Source: Bacteroidia bacterium (GTDB lineage: Bacteria; Bacteroidota; Bacteroidia; SpSt-205). From it: a DNA stretch of 64,000 nucleotides. The position numbers and the translations under genes are program-made. The notes below the pieces were generated by a model that worked only from the letters and a program-made list of their open reading frames with translations, was not told the DNA's origin and ran no database searches. Below, one piece after another: positions 55,673-64,000 of this stretch; the stretch's first letter is position 1; each line of letters starts with the position of its first letter. The stretch spans positions 647,570-711,569 of the forward strand of contig BPGV01000001.1 in NCBI GenBank assembly GCA_026003215.1, given 5' to 3'.

Positions 55673-56355
55673 AGGCGATTTCTATCAATAGCTACGGAGG
55701 GGCTCATCGTAGTGGACATGTACACCGATAAGATATAGTTTCCTTTTACGCCAGAGGGACGAAGGGACTCTATCGTCTTGAGCACCTCCATGGCGTTGTC
55801 CCGAAGCTTTTGGGTGTCAAAGGAAGCTTTCCCTATCGGCACATGCACCACCCCCGTTTTGTCGTTGCGAATCTCAATCTTCCCAGCTTTTAACTCACGG
55901 ATAGCCCGTACAATGTCCGGGGTTACGGTGCCACTCTTGGGATTAGGCATGAGGCCGCGAGGACCTAAAACCTTCCCGAGTCGGGCCACCTTCGGCATAA
56001 CATCGGGGGTACACACCACCGCATCAAAGTCTAACCACCCTTGTTCAATGCGGGAAATATACTCGTCCAGTCCCGCATAGTCTGCCCCTGCGGCTTCGGC
56101 TTCTTTTTGCTTGTCGGGAGCAACAAGCGCTAAAACCCGCACAGTCTTCCCCGTGCCATGGGGCAGTGTGACCACCCCTCGCACCAACTGATTCGCCTGA
56201 CGGGGGTCTATATTGAGGTCCACAGAAAGCTCAAAAGTAGCATCAAAACGCTCATACCGCACCTTTTTTAGCGTCTCTATGGCTTCTGCAAGCGCGTAAG
56301 GACGCTTTTCTATGGACTTAAGGGCGTTCAGATATTTTTTTCCACGACGAGCCAT
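55669..56355 (-). CDS. rplA: 50S ribosomal protein L1
   Basis: A 228-aa protein of the mobile L1 stalk. Seen are GKKYLNALKSIEKRPYALAEA, VVTLPHGTGKTVRVLAL, KVLGPRGLMPNPKSGTVT and a normal C-terminus with GNYILSVYMSTTMSPSVAID. The ATG at 56355 gives the family start; an ORF open to 56379 overlaps rplK's intergenic spacer and is rejected. Confidence 0.97.
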   Translation of the reverse strand: MARRGKKYLNALKSIEKRPYALAEAIETLKKVRYERFDATFELSVDLNIDPRQANQLVRGVVTLPHGTGKTVRVLALVAPDKQKEAEAAGADYAGLDEYISRIEQGWLDFDAVVCTPDVMPKVARLGKVLGPRGLMPNPKSGTVTPDIVRAIRELKAGKIEIRNDKTGVVHVPIGKASFDTQKLRDNAMEVLKTIESLRPSGVKGNYILSVYMSTTMSPSVAIDRNRL

Positions 56356-56362
56356 AAATCTA

Positions 56363-56785
56363 CTATTCTTGTATAACAAGTCCCATACTTTTAGCCGTAC
56401 CCGCGATCATGCGCATAGCCGCCTCTACGGTATAGCAGTTGAGGTCGGGCATTTTCTTTTCTGCAATTTCACGTACCTGCGCCCACGTTACGGTCCCTAC
56501 TTTCTTGCGATTAGGCTCAGCAGACCCTTTTTCTATGCGGGCCGCCTTCTTGAGAAGCTCAGCCGCTGGGGGCGTTTTGATGATAAAATCAAAACTCTTG
56601 TCTTTATATATGGTGATTACGACAGGCAGTACTTCGCCTGGCCGATCCTGGGTACGTGCATTAAACTGCTTACAAAACTCCATGATATTGACCCCCTTAG
56701 AACCTAAGGCAGGGCCAATAGGAGGAGCTGGGTTTGCTTGCCCCCCCTTTATTTGCAGTTTGACTATGGCGGTTACTTCTTTCAT
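56363..56785 (-). CDS. rplK: 50S ribosomal protein L11
   Basis: A 140-aa protein of the GTPase-associated centre. The start contains [35 protein letters not shown] and the C-terminal RNA-binding domain ends with [21 protein letters not shown]. It overlaps nusG by an ATGA. Confidence 0.98.
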   Translation of the reverse strand: MKEVTAIVKLQIKGGQANPAPPIGPALGSKGVNIMEFCKQFNARTQDRPGEVLPVVITIYKDKSFDFIIKTPPAAELLKKAARIEKGSAEPNRKKVGTVTWAQVREIAEKKMPDLNCYTVEAAMRMIAGTAKSMGLVIQE

Positions 56786-57324
56786 AGTTTTTCTACATGA
56801 TGATAAGGTAGCTCCACCGGAGTCTCCCGATTAAAAATCTTTACTCGTACTTGCACCCGTTGCTTTTCGGGATATACCTCTGCAATATATCCTTCAAAGC
56901 CGGCGAAAGGCCCCTCGCTGATACGGACGAGCTGGCCGACCTCAAAATCCTGGGACACCTCCATCGGCAGGGAAGCGGCCCGCGCCCGCGAAAGAATCGG
57001 GCCTACTTCCGAATCAGGCAAAGGAAGCGGCTTAGCCCCCCGCGAAGGGGAAACAAAGTACAACACATCTGGGACCCCCCGCAATACCTGAATCAGCTCC
57101 GGCACATATTCCTCTACCGGAATGTCTAAAAACACATACCCCGGCAAGAATACGCGCTCCCGTTCCCGCTTTTTGCCTCCCTTACGACTCTCCAGTACGC
57201 GCTCAGCCGGAACCAGAATATCTACGACTTGGTGCCCCAGCCCCAGCCTATCTAATTCCTGCCGAATGCGCTGAGACACCTTTCGTTCTTGGGAAGCCCG
57301 AACTTTTAGCGCGTACCATGCCAT
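56782..57324 (-). CDS. nusG: transcription termination/antitermination factor NusG
   Basis: A 180-aa protein. The NGN domain starts [22 protein letters not shown] and the KOW domain has [25 protein letters not shown]. It binds RNA polymerase and couples it to Rho or the ribosome (family knowledge). The ATG at 57324 gives the usual MAWYALKV start; 12 upstream codons of the open frame are rejected. It starts 13 bases after secE. Confidence 0.96.
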   Translation of the reverse strand: MAWYALKVRASQERKVSQRIRQELDRLGLGHQVVDILVPAERVLESRKGGKKRERERVFLPGYVFLDIPVEEYVPELIQVLRGVPDVLYFVSPSRGAKPLPLPDSEVGPILSRARAASLPMEVSQDFEVGQLVRISEGPFAGFEGYIAEVYPEKQRVQVRVKIFNRETPVELPYHHVEKL

Positions 57325-57337
57325 ACCGAATACCTTT

Positions 57338-57532
57338 TCAGAATAACGAATAGACCCCACGCATAATGGTACTAAAGAGCAAATCTATTACGCCTATTAC
57401 GATGGCCAGCAGGAGACTACCTACCAGCACCGCAACCGTAGTACTAAATAGCTGTGCAAAAGGAGGCCACTCTACTTTTTCCCGCCACTCAGTATAATAC
57501 TCCTTCCACAGCCGCGCAAGGCGCTGTTTCAT
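57338..57532 (-). CDS. secE: preprotein translocase subunit SecE
   Basis: A 64-aa single-span membrane protein. An amphipathic N-terminal helix (LWKEYYTEWREKVEWPPFAQL) precedes the membrane segment (about 31-53, VAVLVGSLLLAIVIGVIDLLF). It stabilises SecY in the translocon. The ATG lies 2 bases after the tRNA-Trp discriminator base, and its A would be the A of an encoded CCA. Confidence 0.93.
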   Translation of the reverse strand: MKQRLARLWKEYYTEWREKVEWPPFAQLFSTTVAVLVGSLLLAIVIGVIDLLFSTIMRGVYSLF

Positions 57533-57534
57533 GG

Positions 57535-57607
<73 letters not shown>

Positions 57608-57618
57608 GTGCAGGGCGG

Positions 57619-57626
57619 CAAAGTTA
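57619..57626 (-). promoter_or_regulatory. -7 promoter element TAACTTTG for the tRNA-Trp/ribosomal operon
   Basis: Perfect TAnnTTTG on the minus strand, 11 bases before the tRNA-Trp 5' end. Its first three bases are the tuf stop codon TAA. Confidence 0.55.
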
Positions 57627-58811
57627 GTCTAAAATTTCGGTAACCTGGCCCGCCCCTATCGTGCGTCCGCCTTCGCGGATAGCGAAGCGGAGCCCTTTTT
57701 CCATCGCTATCGGGTAAATCAGCTCCACTTCAATACTCACATTATCGCCCGGCATGACCATCGGCACATCCGTCGGGAGCTTAATCGTACCCGTCACATC
57801 CGCCGTACGGAAAAAGAACTGGGGACGATAGTTATTCGTAAAGGGTGTGTGGCGCCCTCCTTCTTCCTTGGTCAGGATATACACTTCAGCCTTAAACTTC
57901 TTATGCGGGGTTACACTATTAGGCGCGCACACGACCATCCCACGACGCACCTGATCTTTATCTATCCCCCGCAAGAGAAGGCCCACATTATCGCCCGCTT
58001 GACCTTCATCCAGAAGCTTGCGGAACATTTCTATACCCGTGACGACCGAGGTAAGCTTTTCTTCCCGCAGCCCGACAATATCCACAGGCTCGTTGAGCTT
58101 GATTTTGCCCCGCTCAATCCGCCCCGTCACTACCGTACCCCGCCCCGTAATAGAAACCACATCTTCCACAGGCATCAAGAAGGGCTTATCAATAATCCGC
58201 TGCGGCGTAGGAATGTACGTATCCAATACCTCCATCAACTCCAAGATTTTAGCCTCCCACTTGGGATCCCCATTGAGGGCCCCCAAAGCCGACCCCCGAA
58301 TAATCGGTGTCGTATCCCCCGGGTACCCATAGAAGTTAAGCAGGTCCCGAATCTCCATTTCCGCCAGCTCTAAGAGCTCCTCATCATCCACCATATCTAC
58401 TTTATTGAGGAAGACCACGATATACGGCACTCCGACCTGCCGAGCCAAGAGGATATGTTCGCGTGTCTGCGCCTTAGGGCCATCGGTAGCCGCTACAACT
58501 AAGATAGCCCCATCCATCTGCGCCGCCCCCGTAACCATGTTCTTTACATAGTCGGCATGGCCCGGACAGTCAATGTGCGCATAATGGCGTTTATCCGTTT
58601 GATACTCCACATGCGCGGTGTTGATAGTAATACCCCGCTCTTTCTCCTCGGGCGCATTGTCAATAGAGTCATAGCTGCGCTCTTGAGCCAGCCCCTTTTT
58701 GGCCAGTACCTTTGTAATAGCCGCTGTCAGGGTAGTCTTCCCATGGTCAACGTGGCCGATCGTACCCACATTGACGTGTTCTTTGTCACGGACGAAAACC
58801 TCTTTGGACAT
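57624..58811 (-). CDS. tuf: translation elongation factor Tu
   Basis: A 395-aa GTPase that delivers aminoacyl-tRNA to the ribosome. GTP motifs are GHVDHGKTT (G1), [12 protein letters not shown] (G3) and NKVD (G4), with [14 protein letters not shown] for switch I. The C-terminal barrel ends with [17 protein letters not shown]. The ATG at 58811 gives [20 protein letters not shown]; an ORF open to 58895 reads through the tRNA-like leader and is rejected. The leader is described separately. Confidence 0.98.
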   Translation of the reverse strand: MSKEVFVRDKEHVNVGTIGHVDHGKTTLTAAITKVLAKKGLAQERSYDSIDNAPEEKERGITINTAHVEYQTDKRHYAHIDCPGHADYVKNMVTGAAQMDGAILVVAATDGPKAQTREHILLARQVGVPYIVVFLNKVDMVDDEELLELAEMEIRDLLNFYGYPGDTTPIIRGSALGALNGDPKWEAKILELMEVLDTYIPTPQRIIDKPFLMPVEDVVSITGRGTVVTGRIERGKIKLNEPVDIVGLREEKLTSVVTGIEMFRKLLDEGQAGDNVGLLLRGIDKDQVRRGMVVCAPNSVTPHKKFKAEVYILTKEEGGRHTPFTNNYRPQFFFRTADVTGTIKLPTDVPMVMPGDNVSIEVELIYPIAMEKGLRFAIREGGRTIGAGQVTEILD

Positions 58812-58814
58812 ATA

Positions 58815-58874
58815 GGGCCACTTCCGGACTCGAACCGGCTCCCTTAGCGCGGGGCTCCCACGAGCACAGTGGCT
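58815..58874 (-). other. tRNA-like cloverleaf in the tuf 5' leader
   Basis: A 60-nt element folding like a compact tRNA. It has a 6-bp closing stem GCCACT/AGTGGC, a D-arm-like hairpin GCTC-GTGG-GAGC, an anticodon-like hairpin CCC-GCGCTAA-GGG and a T-arm CCGG-TTCGAGT-CCGG whose loop matches the TTCRANY T-loop consensus. It is not a working tRNA: the anticodon stem is short and the base before the anticodon is C instead of T. Its 3' end lies 3 bases before the tuf ATG. It may be a decayed tRNA gene, since tRNA genes often precede tuf, or a regulatory leader. Confidence 0.6.
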
Positions 58875-58884
58875 ACAGGCGCCG

Positions 58885-58892
58885 CAAAGGTA
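58885..58892 (-). promoter_or_regulatory. tuf promoter, TTTG-18-TACCTTTG
   Basis: Perfect -7 TACCTTTG with a TTTG -33 element 18 bases upstream (complement of 58911-58914), the best full Bacteroidota promoter in the window. Transcription would start near 58880, so the tuf leader is about 70 nt and begins at the tRNA-like element. The -33 part lies inside the end of the methyltransferase frame. Confidence 0.7.
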
Positions 58893-58901
58893 CAAAAAAA
58901 A

Positions 58902-59372
58902 TCACATTTCCAAATGCCCTTCTTCTTCCCAAAGCGATAGCTGGGCCCCCTCGCCTGGGGATATGGGCCTTTTCCTCCGCCATCGGTGCTTTGGCGGAAT
59001 ACTGCCCTGATGTAAGCGCTCCACGATAAGGGCATGATACGCCGGGTCTATCTCCGCTGCCAGAAAATGCCGCTTCAGACGCTGACAGACCTCCAGCTCC
59101 GCCCCACTCCCCCCAAAATGCACCAGCACCACATCCCCCGGCTGCGTACAACTCAGCACCAGCAGCTCCGAAAGCTTCTGCGGTATCTGGCAAGCATGTA
59201 TGGTCTTTTCTCGGCTCACATTTTTTACCAAATCAAAGTAAAACCAACTATACGGCATCCTTCCCTTGTGCCCCTGGGCCATCCGAGCTAAAATGCGTTT
59301 ATCCGTGGGATTCTGATAAGGCTGAGCTACCTGGGTCTTTGTAAAAACGATTGTTTGGACTTTTTCGAGCAT
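58902..59372 (-). CDS. DNA methyltransferase, C-terminal part (after a frameshift)
   Basis: The conserved sequence of this part starts near 59335 with TQVAQPYQNPTDKRI and includes KGRMPYSWFYFDLVKNVS, HACQIPQKLSELLVLS and GDVVLVHFGGSGAELEVCQRL, which is the SAM-binding F-G-G-S-G motif near the end of N4/N6 methyltransferases with circularly ordered motifs. The first 10 or so residues after the ORF's ATG are out of frame and not meaningful. Deleting one C in the CCC at the complement of 59333-59335 joins it to the N-terminal part (RFYKDQVAQ). Confidence 0.75.
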   Translation of the reverse strand: MLEKVQTIVFTKTQVAQPYQNPTDKRILARMAQGHKGRMPYSWFYFDLVKNVSREKTIHACQIPQKLSELLVLSCTQPGDVVLVHFGGSGAELEVCQRLKRHFLAAEIDPAYHALIVERLHQGSIPPKHRWRRKRPISPGEGAQLSLWEEEGHLEM

Positions 59373-59757
59373 GGAGAATGCTCCGATGAGCGGTGGTAAA
59401 GCGTTTGGGGCTATGCCCTACATTGGTATTATAGACCCAGACATATTCATGGACATCATAACAAGCTTTATCTAAAAAGAGCACCCGCAAATAAGCATTC
59501 TGTTTAGGGTAGTTTATAAAAAACATGTTGCCATCTTCCTTGAGCACGCGCAGAGATTCTTTGGCCAGCGCTATGTACCATTCTATGTATTCCTCAAAAG
59601 AACGGGTATAACTTTTGCCATTGTACTTCACTCCTACATTATAATCGGGATCACTCAGCACCATATCCACGCTCTTATCCGGCAGTTGACGCATGAGGTC
59701 AAACACATCCCCTAAAAAAACCGTATCTATAAGAGGAGAAGGAATAGACGGGTGCAT
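59299..59757 (-). CDS. DNA methyltransferase, N-terminal part (type II N4/N6 family, frameshifted)
   Basis: The N-terminal part of a site-specific DNA methyltransferase. The catalytic motif is SDPDYNVGVKY, where most N4/N6 enzymes have S/N/D-PPY; I recall the DPDY form in some relatives, but this should be checked. It continues with EEYIEWYIALAKESLRVL and VWVYNTNVGHSPKRFTTAHRSILHA. The frame leaves homology after NNRFYK and runs into DPGSSALSESHG. No restriction endonuclease is adjacent, so it may be an orphan methylase. Whole gene 58902-59757. Confidence 0.78.
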   Translation of the reverse strand: MHPSIPSPLIDTVFLGDVFDLMRQLPDKSVDMVLSDPDYNVGVKYNGKSYTRSFEEYIEWYIALAKESLRVLKEDGNMFFINYPKQNAYLRVLFLDKACYDVHEYVWVYNTNVGHSPKRFTTAHRSILHARKSPNNRFYKDPGSSALSESHG

Positions 59758-59788
59758 AGCCTAACGAACGATAAGCTTATATTCCGTC

Positions 59789-59796
59789 CAAAGATA
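59789..59796 (-). promoter_or_regulatory. -7 promoter element TATCTTTG
   Basis: Perfect TAnnTTTG on the minus strand, about 31 bases before the methyltransferase ATG. It is one of the few protein-gene promoters here with a real leader (about 28 nt). Confidence 0.45.
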
Positions 59797-59898
59797 GGGA
59801 GTTGAATGGCTGGGGGGGCGGCGTGCGTTATGCACTCCCGACACAGGGCGATTTTGACCTTGGGCAGGGTACGGGAAGCTCCAGCCTGGCTAAGGGTG

Positions 59899-59970
<72 letters not shown>

Positions 59971-59979
59971 TTGGCGGGG

Positions 59980-59987
59980 CAAAGGTA
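59980..59987 (-). promoter_or_regulatory. -7 promoter element TACCTTTG for tRNA-Thr(GGT)
   Basis: Perfect TAnnTTTG on the minus strand, 9 bases before the tRNA 5' end. It lies 11 bases after the T9SS gene stop. Confidence 0.6.
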
Positions 59988-59998
59988 CAAAAAGATTC

Positions 59999-62083
59999 TC
60001 AGCGTTGGATGACCAGGCGGCCCATGTAGAGCTTCCCGAACGCTTCTACTTGATAGAAGTAAAGGCCACCCGAGAGGTCTGCGGGAATAGCCCATTCTAC
60101 CCAGCTTTCCCCTTGCAGGTCGGCCACTTGGCGGCCGGCGGCATCCCATACCGTTACCCGCAGGGGGCCTTCAGCGCCCATGAGCATGAAGCGCACCTGG
60201 TGGGTAGCCGGATTCGGCTGTACTGCCACCTGCACGCCTTCGGCCAGGGGTGAAAGTTCCACTGTATTAGAGAGGAGCGTTCCGCCGCTTGTAAGCACAC
60301 CCTCCACCCGATAGTACCGCTGGGCCGGGCGGGCGAGCTGCTCCCGATACGCAAGGGAGGCCGTTTGGCCGAGGCTTTGCCACGATTGCCCATCGGAGGA
60401 AGCCCACACCCGATACACCTGCACGGGTTCTGGTGCTTGGGCAGTCCAGCGTAGCTCGGCTTCTTGGGGGCTGGCCCAGCGGGCCGAAAGCACAATACCC
60501 GCCGACGGCAGCGGCGTAGGACTGGTCAAGATCCCAAACTCCGAAAAGGCCGAGAAATAGTTCCGCCGCACTATGCCGCCTGCGGGGGCTATGTAGGTAC
60601 CTGTAAGGGTTTGGCTCCAATCGGGCCCGTTGCCGTTCGGGCGCTTACCCAAGGTGACTTGCCGAGGATCGGCCGGCAGCGTAAAGCCCACTGGATACGC
60701 TATCCCATCATACGAACCTGCCGTAGGCGCTACATCGGGCGTTACTTCCCAGTAGCCGGGGGCCAGCGCCACTTGCCAGGTCGCCGTACCCTCTACCACT
60801 GCTGGGCTGGGGTCTGTGGGGTCATTCGGGATAAAGCGCGTGGAAAGGTAGCTCACACCGGTGAGCGCCTGCCGTATCAGCACATCAAAGCGCTCATAGT
60901 CGGTCATAGAACCCACATCAAAGCGGTACTGGCCTAAGCCCTGAATGCTGCGGCGTAGATACCCATACACATGGCCAGCCGTACGGGTGACAGCCGTAAG
61001 CGCCGGATTTTGTACCCACAAAACGGCCCCGTTAGTTACCGCATCTACATAGCCATTCAGGGATAAGTCTAAGAGATTTTGGAGAGCGGTGGTGCCGGCT
61101 TGAAGCTGTTTTATCCCTGTGCCGGCGAAGCGTAAGTTCCAATAATTAGTACGCTGACGCAGGATTTGGACATCGGTGGCGGCGGCACCTCCATAGAGGG
61201 TTATCCAGCCGCCGGTAAGGGTGTAGGTTCCGCTCAGCTGAGGAAGGACCGTATTAAGGCGGGCCAAGCGCAGCTCTCCCCCACTCATCACCAGCGGCGC
61301 GCTCACCGAAGCCCCATCCCGTAGTTGATTGGTCTGCGCATCATAAATGCCCTGCAAAATCCGCATCGTGCCATTTATCCGCACATCTGCGGCATTTTGG
61401 AGCACACTGCCCGAGGTTTTATCTACCCAGAGGTCATAGAGGTTGAGGGTAAGGTTGGCGTTGATCTGCTGGATATTATTTGTGTAGAGGCAGGAGAGGC
61501 AGGGTCCGTTTAGGATGAGTCGGCTGTTAGCATAGGTGAGCGTGCCTGTGGTATAGGCGAGGTGGCCATAGAGGGTAACGGTACGGTTGGAGAAGTCGAA
61601 GTCGCCGCTGATGCGGAGGCTGCGGCAGGAGAGGTCTGCTTCTAAGGTGAGCTTACCGCCGCCTACAGCGTAGTCGGCGTCCCAGTTGGTGCCGGTGCCC
61701 CGATAGCGAGAGTCGGCCCCGACAAACCGTATTTCATCATCGGGTGCTGTCGCGGAGGCGGCTGTGCCATCGGAGGTAATCTGGCCCTCATTCAGCAGGT
61801 TGCCATGGATGTTTATGCGCACATTGGGGGCGTCGCTGACGGTGATTTTACCGAAGTTGCACACGTGGCGTACGTCGACGGCCGTGGTGACGACGACTTC
61901 TTTACCGGCGGGTATCTCGGCGTCTTCGGTGGGCGTATCGGGTACATTACCGAGGCTCCAGTTTGCGGCCAAGTGCCAGGAGCCGCCATTCGGACCGATG
62001 TATTGGTTGCTCGTAAAGCTGGATACGCCCTTGTACCCGACGATGCGGATGTCATCGACGGCGAAGGAGGGAGTCTGATGCCA
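59999..62083 (-). CDS. T9SS-exported protein, C-terminal part
   Basis: The reading frame is open from 62083 and continues from a lectin-like domain end (PSFAVDDIRIVGYKG) into a cell-surface region with NGGSWHLAANWSLGNVPDTPTEDAEIP, a motif typical of Bacteroidota G8/cadherin-like 'NW' repeats, then beta-rich sequence, an Ig/fibronectin-like domain (EAELRWTAQAPEPVQVYRVWAS) and a T9SS type A sorting domain (VQPNPATHQVRFMLMG ... MGRLVIQR). There is no start: a TTG at 61972 is inside a conserved region, so this is the back end of a larger gene running from beyond the window edge. Confidence 0.85.
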   Translation of the reverse strand, partial: WHQTPSFAVDDIRIVGYKGVSSFTSNQYIGPNGGSWHLAANWSLGNVPDTPTEDAEIPAGKEVVVTTAVDVRHVCNFGKITVSDAPNVRINIHGNLLNEGQITSDGTAASATAPDDEIRFVGADSRYRGTGTNWDADYAVGGGKLTLEADLSCRSLRISGDFDFSNRTVTLYGHLAYTTGTLTYANSRLILNGPCLSCLYTNNIQQINANLTLNLYDLWVDKTSGSVLQNAADVRINGTMRILQGIYDAQTNQLRDGASVSAPLVMSGGELRLARLNTVLPQLSGTYTLTGGWITLYGGAAATDVQILRQRTNYWNLRFAGTGIKQLQAGTTALQNLLDLSLNGYVDAVTNGAVLWVQNPALTAVTRTAGHVYGYLRRSIQGLGQYRFDVGSMTDYERFDVLIRQALTGVSYLSTRFIPNDPTDPSPAVVEGTATWQVALAPGYWEVTPDVAPTAGSYDGIAYPVGFTLPADPRQVTLGKRPNGNGPDWSQTLTGTYIAPAGGIVRRNYFSAFSEFGILTSPTPLPSAGIVLSARWASPQEAELRWTAQAPEPVQVYRVWASSDGQSWQSLGQTASLAYREQLARPAQRYYRVEGVLTSGGTLLSNTVELSPLAEGVQVAVQPNPATHQVRFMLMGAEGPLRVTVWDAAGRQVADLQGESWVEWAIPADLSGGLYFYQVEAFGKLYMGRLVIQR

Positions 62084-62796
62084 TCAGCCGCCTCCCCCTT
62101 GCCCTACTCTGCGCCAGACGGAAAGGCTATCCGGAACTGCGTGCTGGTCATAGGACAGCTGGTCGGCAGGCACGCCACCGCAGCCGAGTCCACCGCCCTT
62201 GCGGGCTACACGGACGCAGTAGTTGTTCAGTAGCCAACTGGTTCATCGTATTAGCCTGGCAGTAGTGGAGGGCTCCCAAGCCACCACCCATGGCTGGTCC
62301 GTAGGAGTAGATCCCAGTGTTGCGCCCCCGTCCGTGGACTGTATTCGGAAGCGCCATAATGCTAAAAAGGAGCCACTCAGGTCTCCACCATCCTTGCCCA
62401 ATCATAGGTCAAACTGCACGACCACCGAGTCGTACGGATGCAAAGCGGCCCGGCCGGCAACGTTGATATCTTGGTCATGAGGTAGATGCGCTTGTGCGTT
62501 GAATAGTCAAAACCGAGCCCCGTCGGGTCATCATAGCATGCGCCCGAGACCACTATCCAGCCGCTACGAACACAGCTGCCAGTTGCTCCCATCAGTACAG
62601 ACCACAGTGTAGGCTCTTATCTGTCCCCCCACTTGTGCCACAACCGCAGTTAGGCGGCGTTACTCCTGCTTCTAACGGAGTAATGTGCCATCTATCCGCC
62701 AGTGAGCTAATACCGACAAAGCATTAGGAACCTGATCGCCTGGTAGCCCAAACTGGGTACTCTCCAGCCGCAGCTTGTGAGACGACCCCAGTTGAG
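62084..62796 (-). pseudogene. indel-riddled middle segment of the same T9SS gene
   Basis: No single frame is open, yet plausible protein can be read by switching frames: APTYDLLAQLGSSHKL, STQFGLPGDQVPNALSVLAH, PPNCGCGTSGGTDKSLHC, GWIVVSGACYDDPTGLGF, INVAGRAALHPYDSVVVQF and FRIAF. The order fits a MAM/concanavalin-like domain (…DLS…SFLALWRF, then VRVARKGG) leading into PSFAVDDIRI. At least six single-base insertions or deletions are needed. The flanks are clean, so this is either poor sequence or local decay. Confidence 0.6.
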
Positions 62797-64000
62797 CTAA
62801 TAAGTCGTACGTCGGCGCATCGCGTCAAAGTTCTGCGTATAGAATACGGTACTATCCACTGCGGCGGAGGCGCTCCCCCCGCAAGCGCAGGAGGCTGCGG
62901 AGACGATTTGGCTGGTGGAGCTGGTGCCATCGGGCGTCTGCACCGTAAGGGTAATGGTGTAAGTGCCCGGCGTACTGAAGGTGACGGTGACGGGATTGGC
63001 GCTATTATTGGGCGAAAAAGTGACGCCTGCGGCGGGGGAGGCGGACCAGGTACGAGCGGTGAGGGGCTGTCCTTGGAGGTTACTTACATCTGTGAGGGTA
63101 ATCGTGGTAGGACTACCTGCGGGCGGGGTAGGACTGAGTGCACATACCCCTTTCGGCGTAGCATTGAAAGCGGCTTGGGGGGGACACGCTTGCACGGTGA
63201 TATAGGCGGTTTTGGTTTCTACATCGGTACCTGCGGCATTGGTGGCGGTGAGCTGCACCGTGTAGGTGCCGTTTGCAGTAAAGGTAACTTGGGGATTTGG
63301 ACTCGTAGCGCTGGTTCCCCCCGTGAAGCTCCAGCCTGTAGAGGGGGTGATTTGCCAGTTATATGAAGTGGGGAGGTTACAGGGGATTTGGGTAAGGTTC
63401 GTGAAGGTGACGGGTTGGTTTTTACAGACGGTGGTGGCGCTGGCGGTAAAGTCTGCGGTAGGCGGGGCCGCCGCCTCAATCCGAATATTATCTACGTTGA
63501 AGCCCGCGCTAAGGGTATAGTCGGCCGTGGTCATGGGGAGGCTGTTTTCGTTCCGCCAGCGGAAGGCAATACGGAGGTTCGGAATATTTTCGGCGCTGGC
63601 CGGGAGATTGAAGGTCAGCCGGATCCAGTTATTGCAGGTGCCGGCAGCGAAGTGATAAGCAAGCCAAACCGGCGTGGGAATGGTCTGCTGGATGTTGGGC
63701 ACAAGTACTTGCCAGGTGGTGCCGCCGTCGGTGCTATATAAAATAGAGGCATAGCTGCGCACACGGTCCCGGTCGCCCCCGAGGTAGAAGTCGGCCACGA
63801 GCCGTAGGCAAGTGCGGCCCGTGGTATTGATATTTTGGGTGAGGAAAGCGGTCTGGTCGGTATTGGCGTCGGCTCCGAAGCCTTGGTTAGACCAGGAGTA
63901 CTCATCGCCGTAGTCGGGGAGGTTCACGTAGCCGAGGACGGCCCCATCGCTATTGGCTCGGGCGGTGATGTGTAGGCTCCGGTTGACGGGACCGCCGTCG
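62797..64000 (-). CDS. T9SS-exported protein, upstream part (runs off the window edge)
   Basis: The frame is open to the edge (DGGPVNRSLHITARANSDGAV before the ORF's first ATG/GTG), so the start lies beyond 64000. It contains a concanavalin-like/MAM domain (ADFYLGGDRDRVRSYASILYSTDGGTTW, IRIAFRWRN-type FRWRNENS and FNVDNIRI), then two PKD domains (ADFTASATTVCKNQPVTFTNLT and AAFNATPKGVC). A new concanavalin-like domain starts at STVFYTQNFDA, and the frame breaks at 62797. Confidence 0.85.
   Translation of the reverse strand, partial: DGGPVNRSLHITARANSDGAVLGYVNLPDYGDEYSWSNQGFGADANTDQTAFLTQNINTTGRTCLRLVADFYLGGDRDRVRSYASILYSTDGGTTWQVLVPNIQQTIPTPVWLAYHFAAGTCNNWIRLTFNLPASAENIPNLRIAFRWRNENSLPMTTADYTLSAGFNVDNIRIEAAAPPTADFTASATTVCKNQPVTFTNLTQIPCNLPTSYNWQITPSTGWSFTGGTSATSPNPQVTFTANGTYTVQLTATNAAGTDVETKTAYITVQACPPQAAFNATPKGVCALSPTPPAGSPTTITLTDVSNLQGQPLTARTWSASPAAGVTFSPNNSANPVTVTFSTPGTYTITLTVQTPDGTSSTSQIVSAASCACGGSASAAVDSTVFYTQNFDAMRRRTTY

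Noticed and set aside
58873-59193. 106-codon minus-strand ORF rich in G and A inside the methyltransferase region
   Set aside because: Out of frame with the methyltransferase motifs and low in complexity; it is a shadow.

Overview
The window reads as chromosome from a member of the Bacteroidota. Five secreted proteins carry, in whole or in part, a type IX secretion (T9SS) C-terminal sorting domain. Promoter-like sites match the Bacteroidota -7 consensus TAnnTTTG, and I see no regular Shine-Dalgarno sequences. Housekeeping genes are tightly packed, often with 4-base ATGA overlaps. No insertion sequence, prophage or CRISPR array was seen. The exact genus cannot be told from this sequence.

Layout: 1-1800 (minus) is a B12/amino-acid metabolic operon: FKBP isomerase, alanine dehydrogenase and the 5' end of a methylmalonyl-CoA mutase gene. 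A structured leader with a terminator-like hairpin lies upstream. mnmA follows on the plus strand. 3266-21850 is dominated by very large exported proteins: a 1537-aa protein with a dockerin-like end, an FGE-fold protein, a 2521-aa T9SS protein with an 18-copy GGPYDG repeat, and an SBBP-repeat T9SS protein. A helical-repeat gene split by a frameshift lies among them. 21856-30806 is core metabolism: ftsB-like, eno, ndk, leucine-type dehydrogenase, nusB, a partial ATP synthase cluster (atpFHAG) and pruA. 30811-30937 holds four consecutive GC-rich hairpins. 30957-37803 is a tandem pair of beta-helix T9SS proteins. 37862-46415 holds an acyl-CoA dehydrogenase, a seven-heme cytochrome downstream of tRNA-Val and tRNA-Thr, a methyltransferase, an oligopeptidase and the tail of the rpo operon. 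46412-58811 is the tuf / tRNA-Trp-secE-nusG-rplKAJL-rpoBC block. The window ends with a frameshifted DNA methyltransferase, tRNA-Thr(GGT) and a large T9SS gene whose middle is riddled with indels and which runs off the edge.

The most unusual signal is the gene-start architecture. At nine protein gene starts and three tRNA promoters, a perfect TAnnTTTG lies only 3-11 bases upstream of the start codon or tRNA 5' end. This predicts leaderless or nearly leaderless mRNAs. Other protein genes begin directly at the 3' end of a tRNA: secE after tRNA-Trp, the cytochrome after tRNA-Thr. tuf, which does have a consensus promoter and a leader of about 70 nt, carries in that leader a 60-nt tRNA-like cloverleaf ending 3 nt before its ATG. 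Together these suggest that transcription start and possibly tRNA-type 3' processing set mRNA 5' ends at the start codon. That is an inference to be tested.

Three single-base frameshifts, each explained by one extra base in a run of C or G, and one indel-rich segment also occur. They may be assembly errors or real gene decay.
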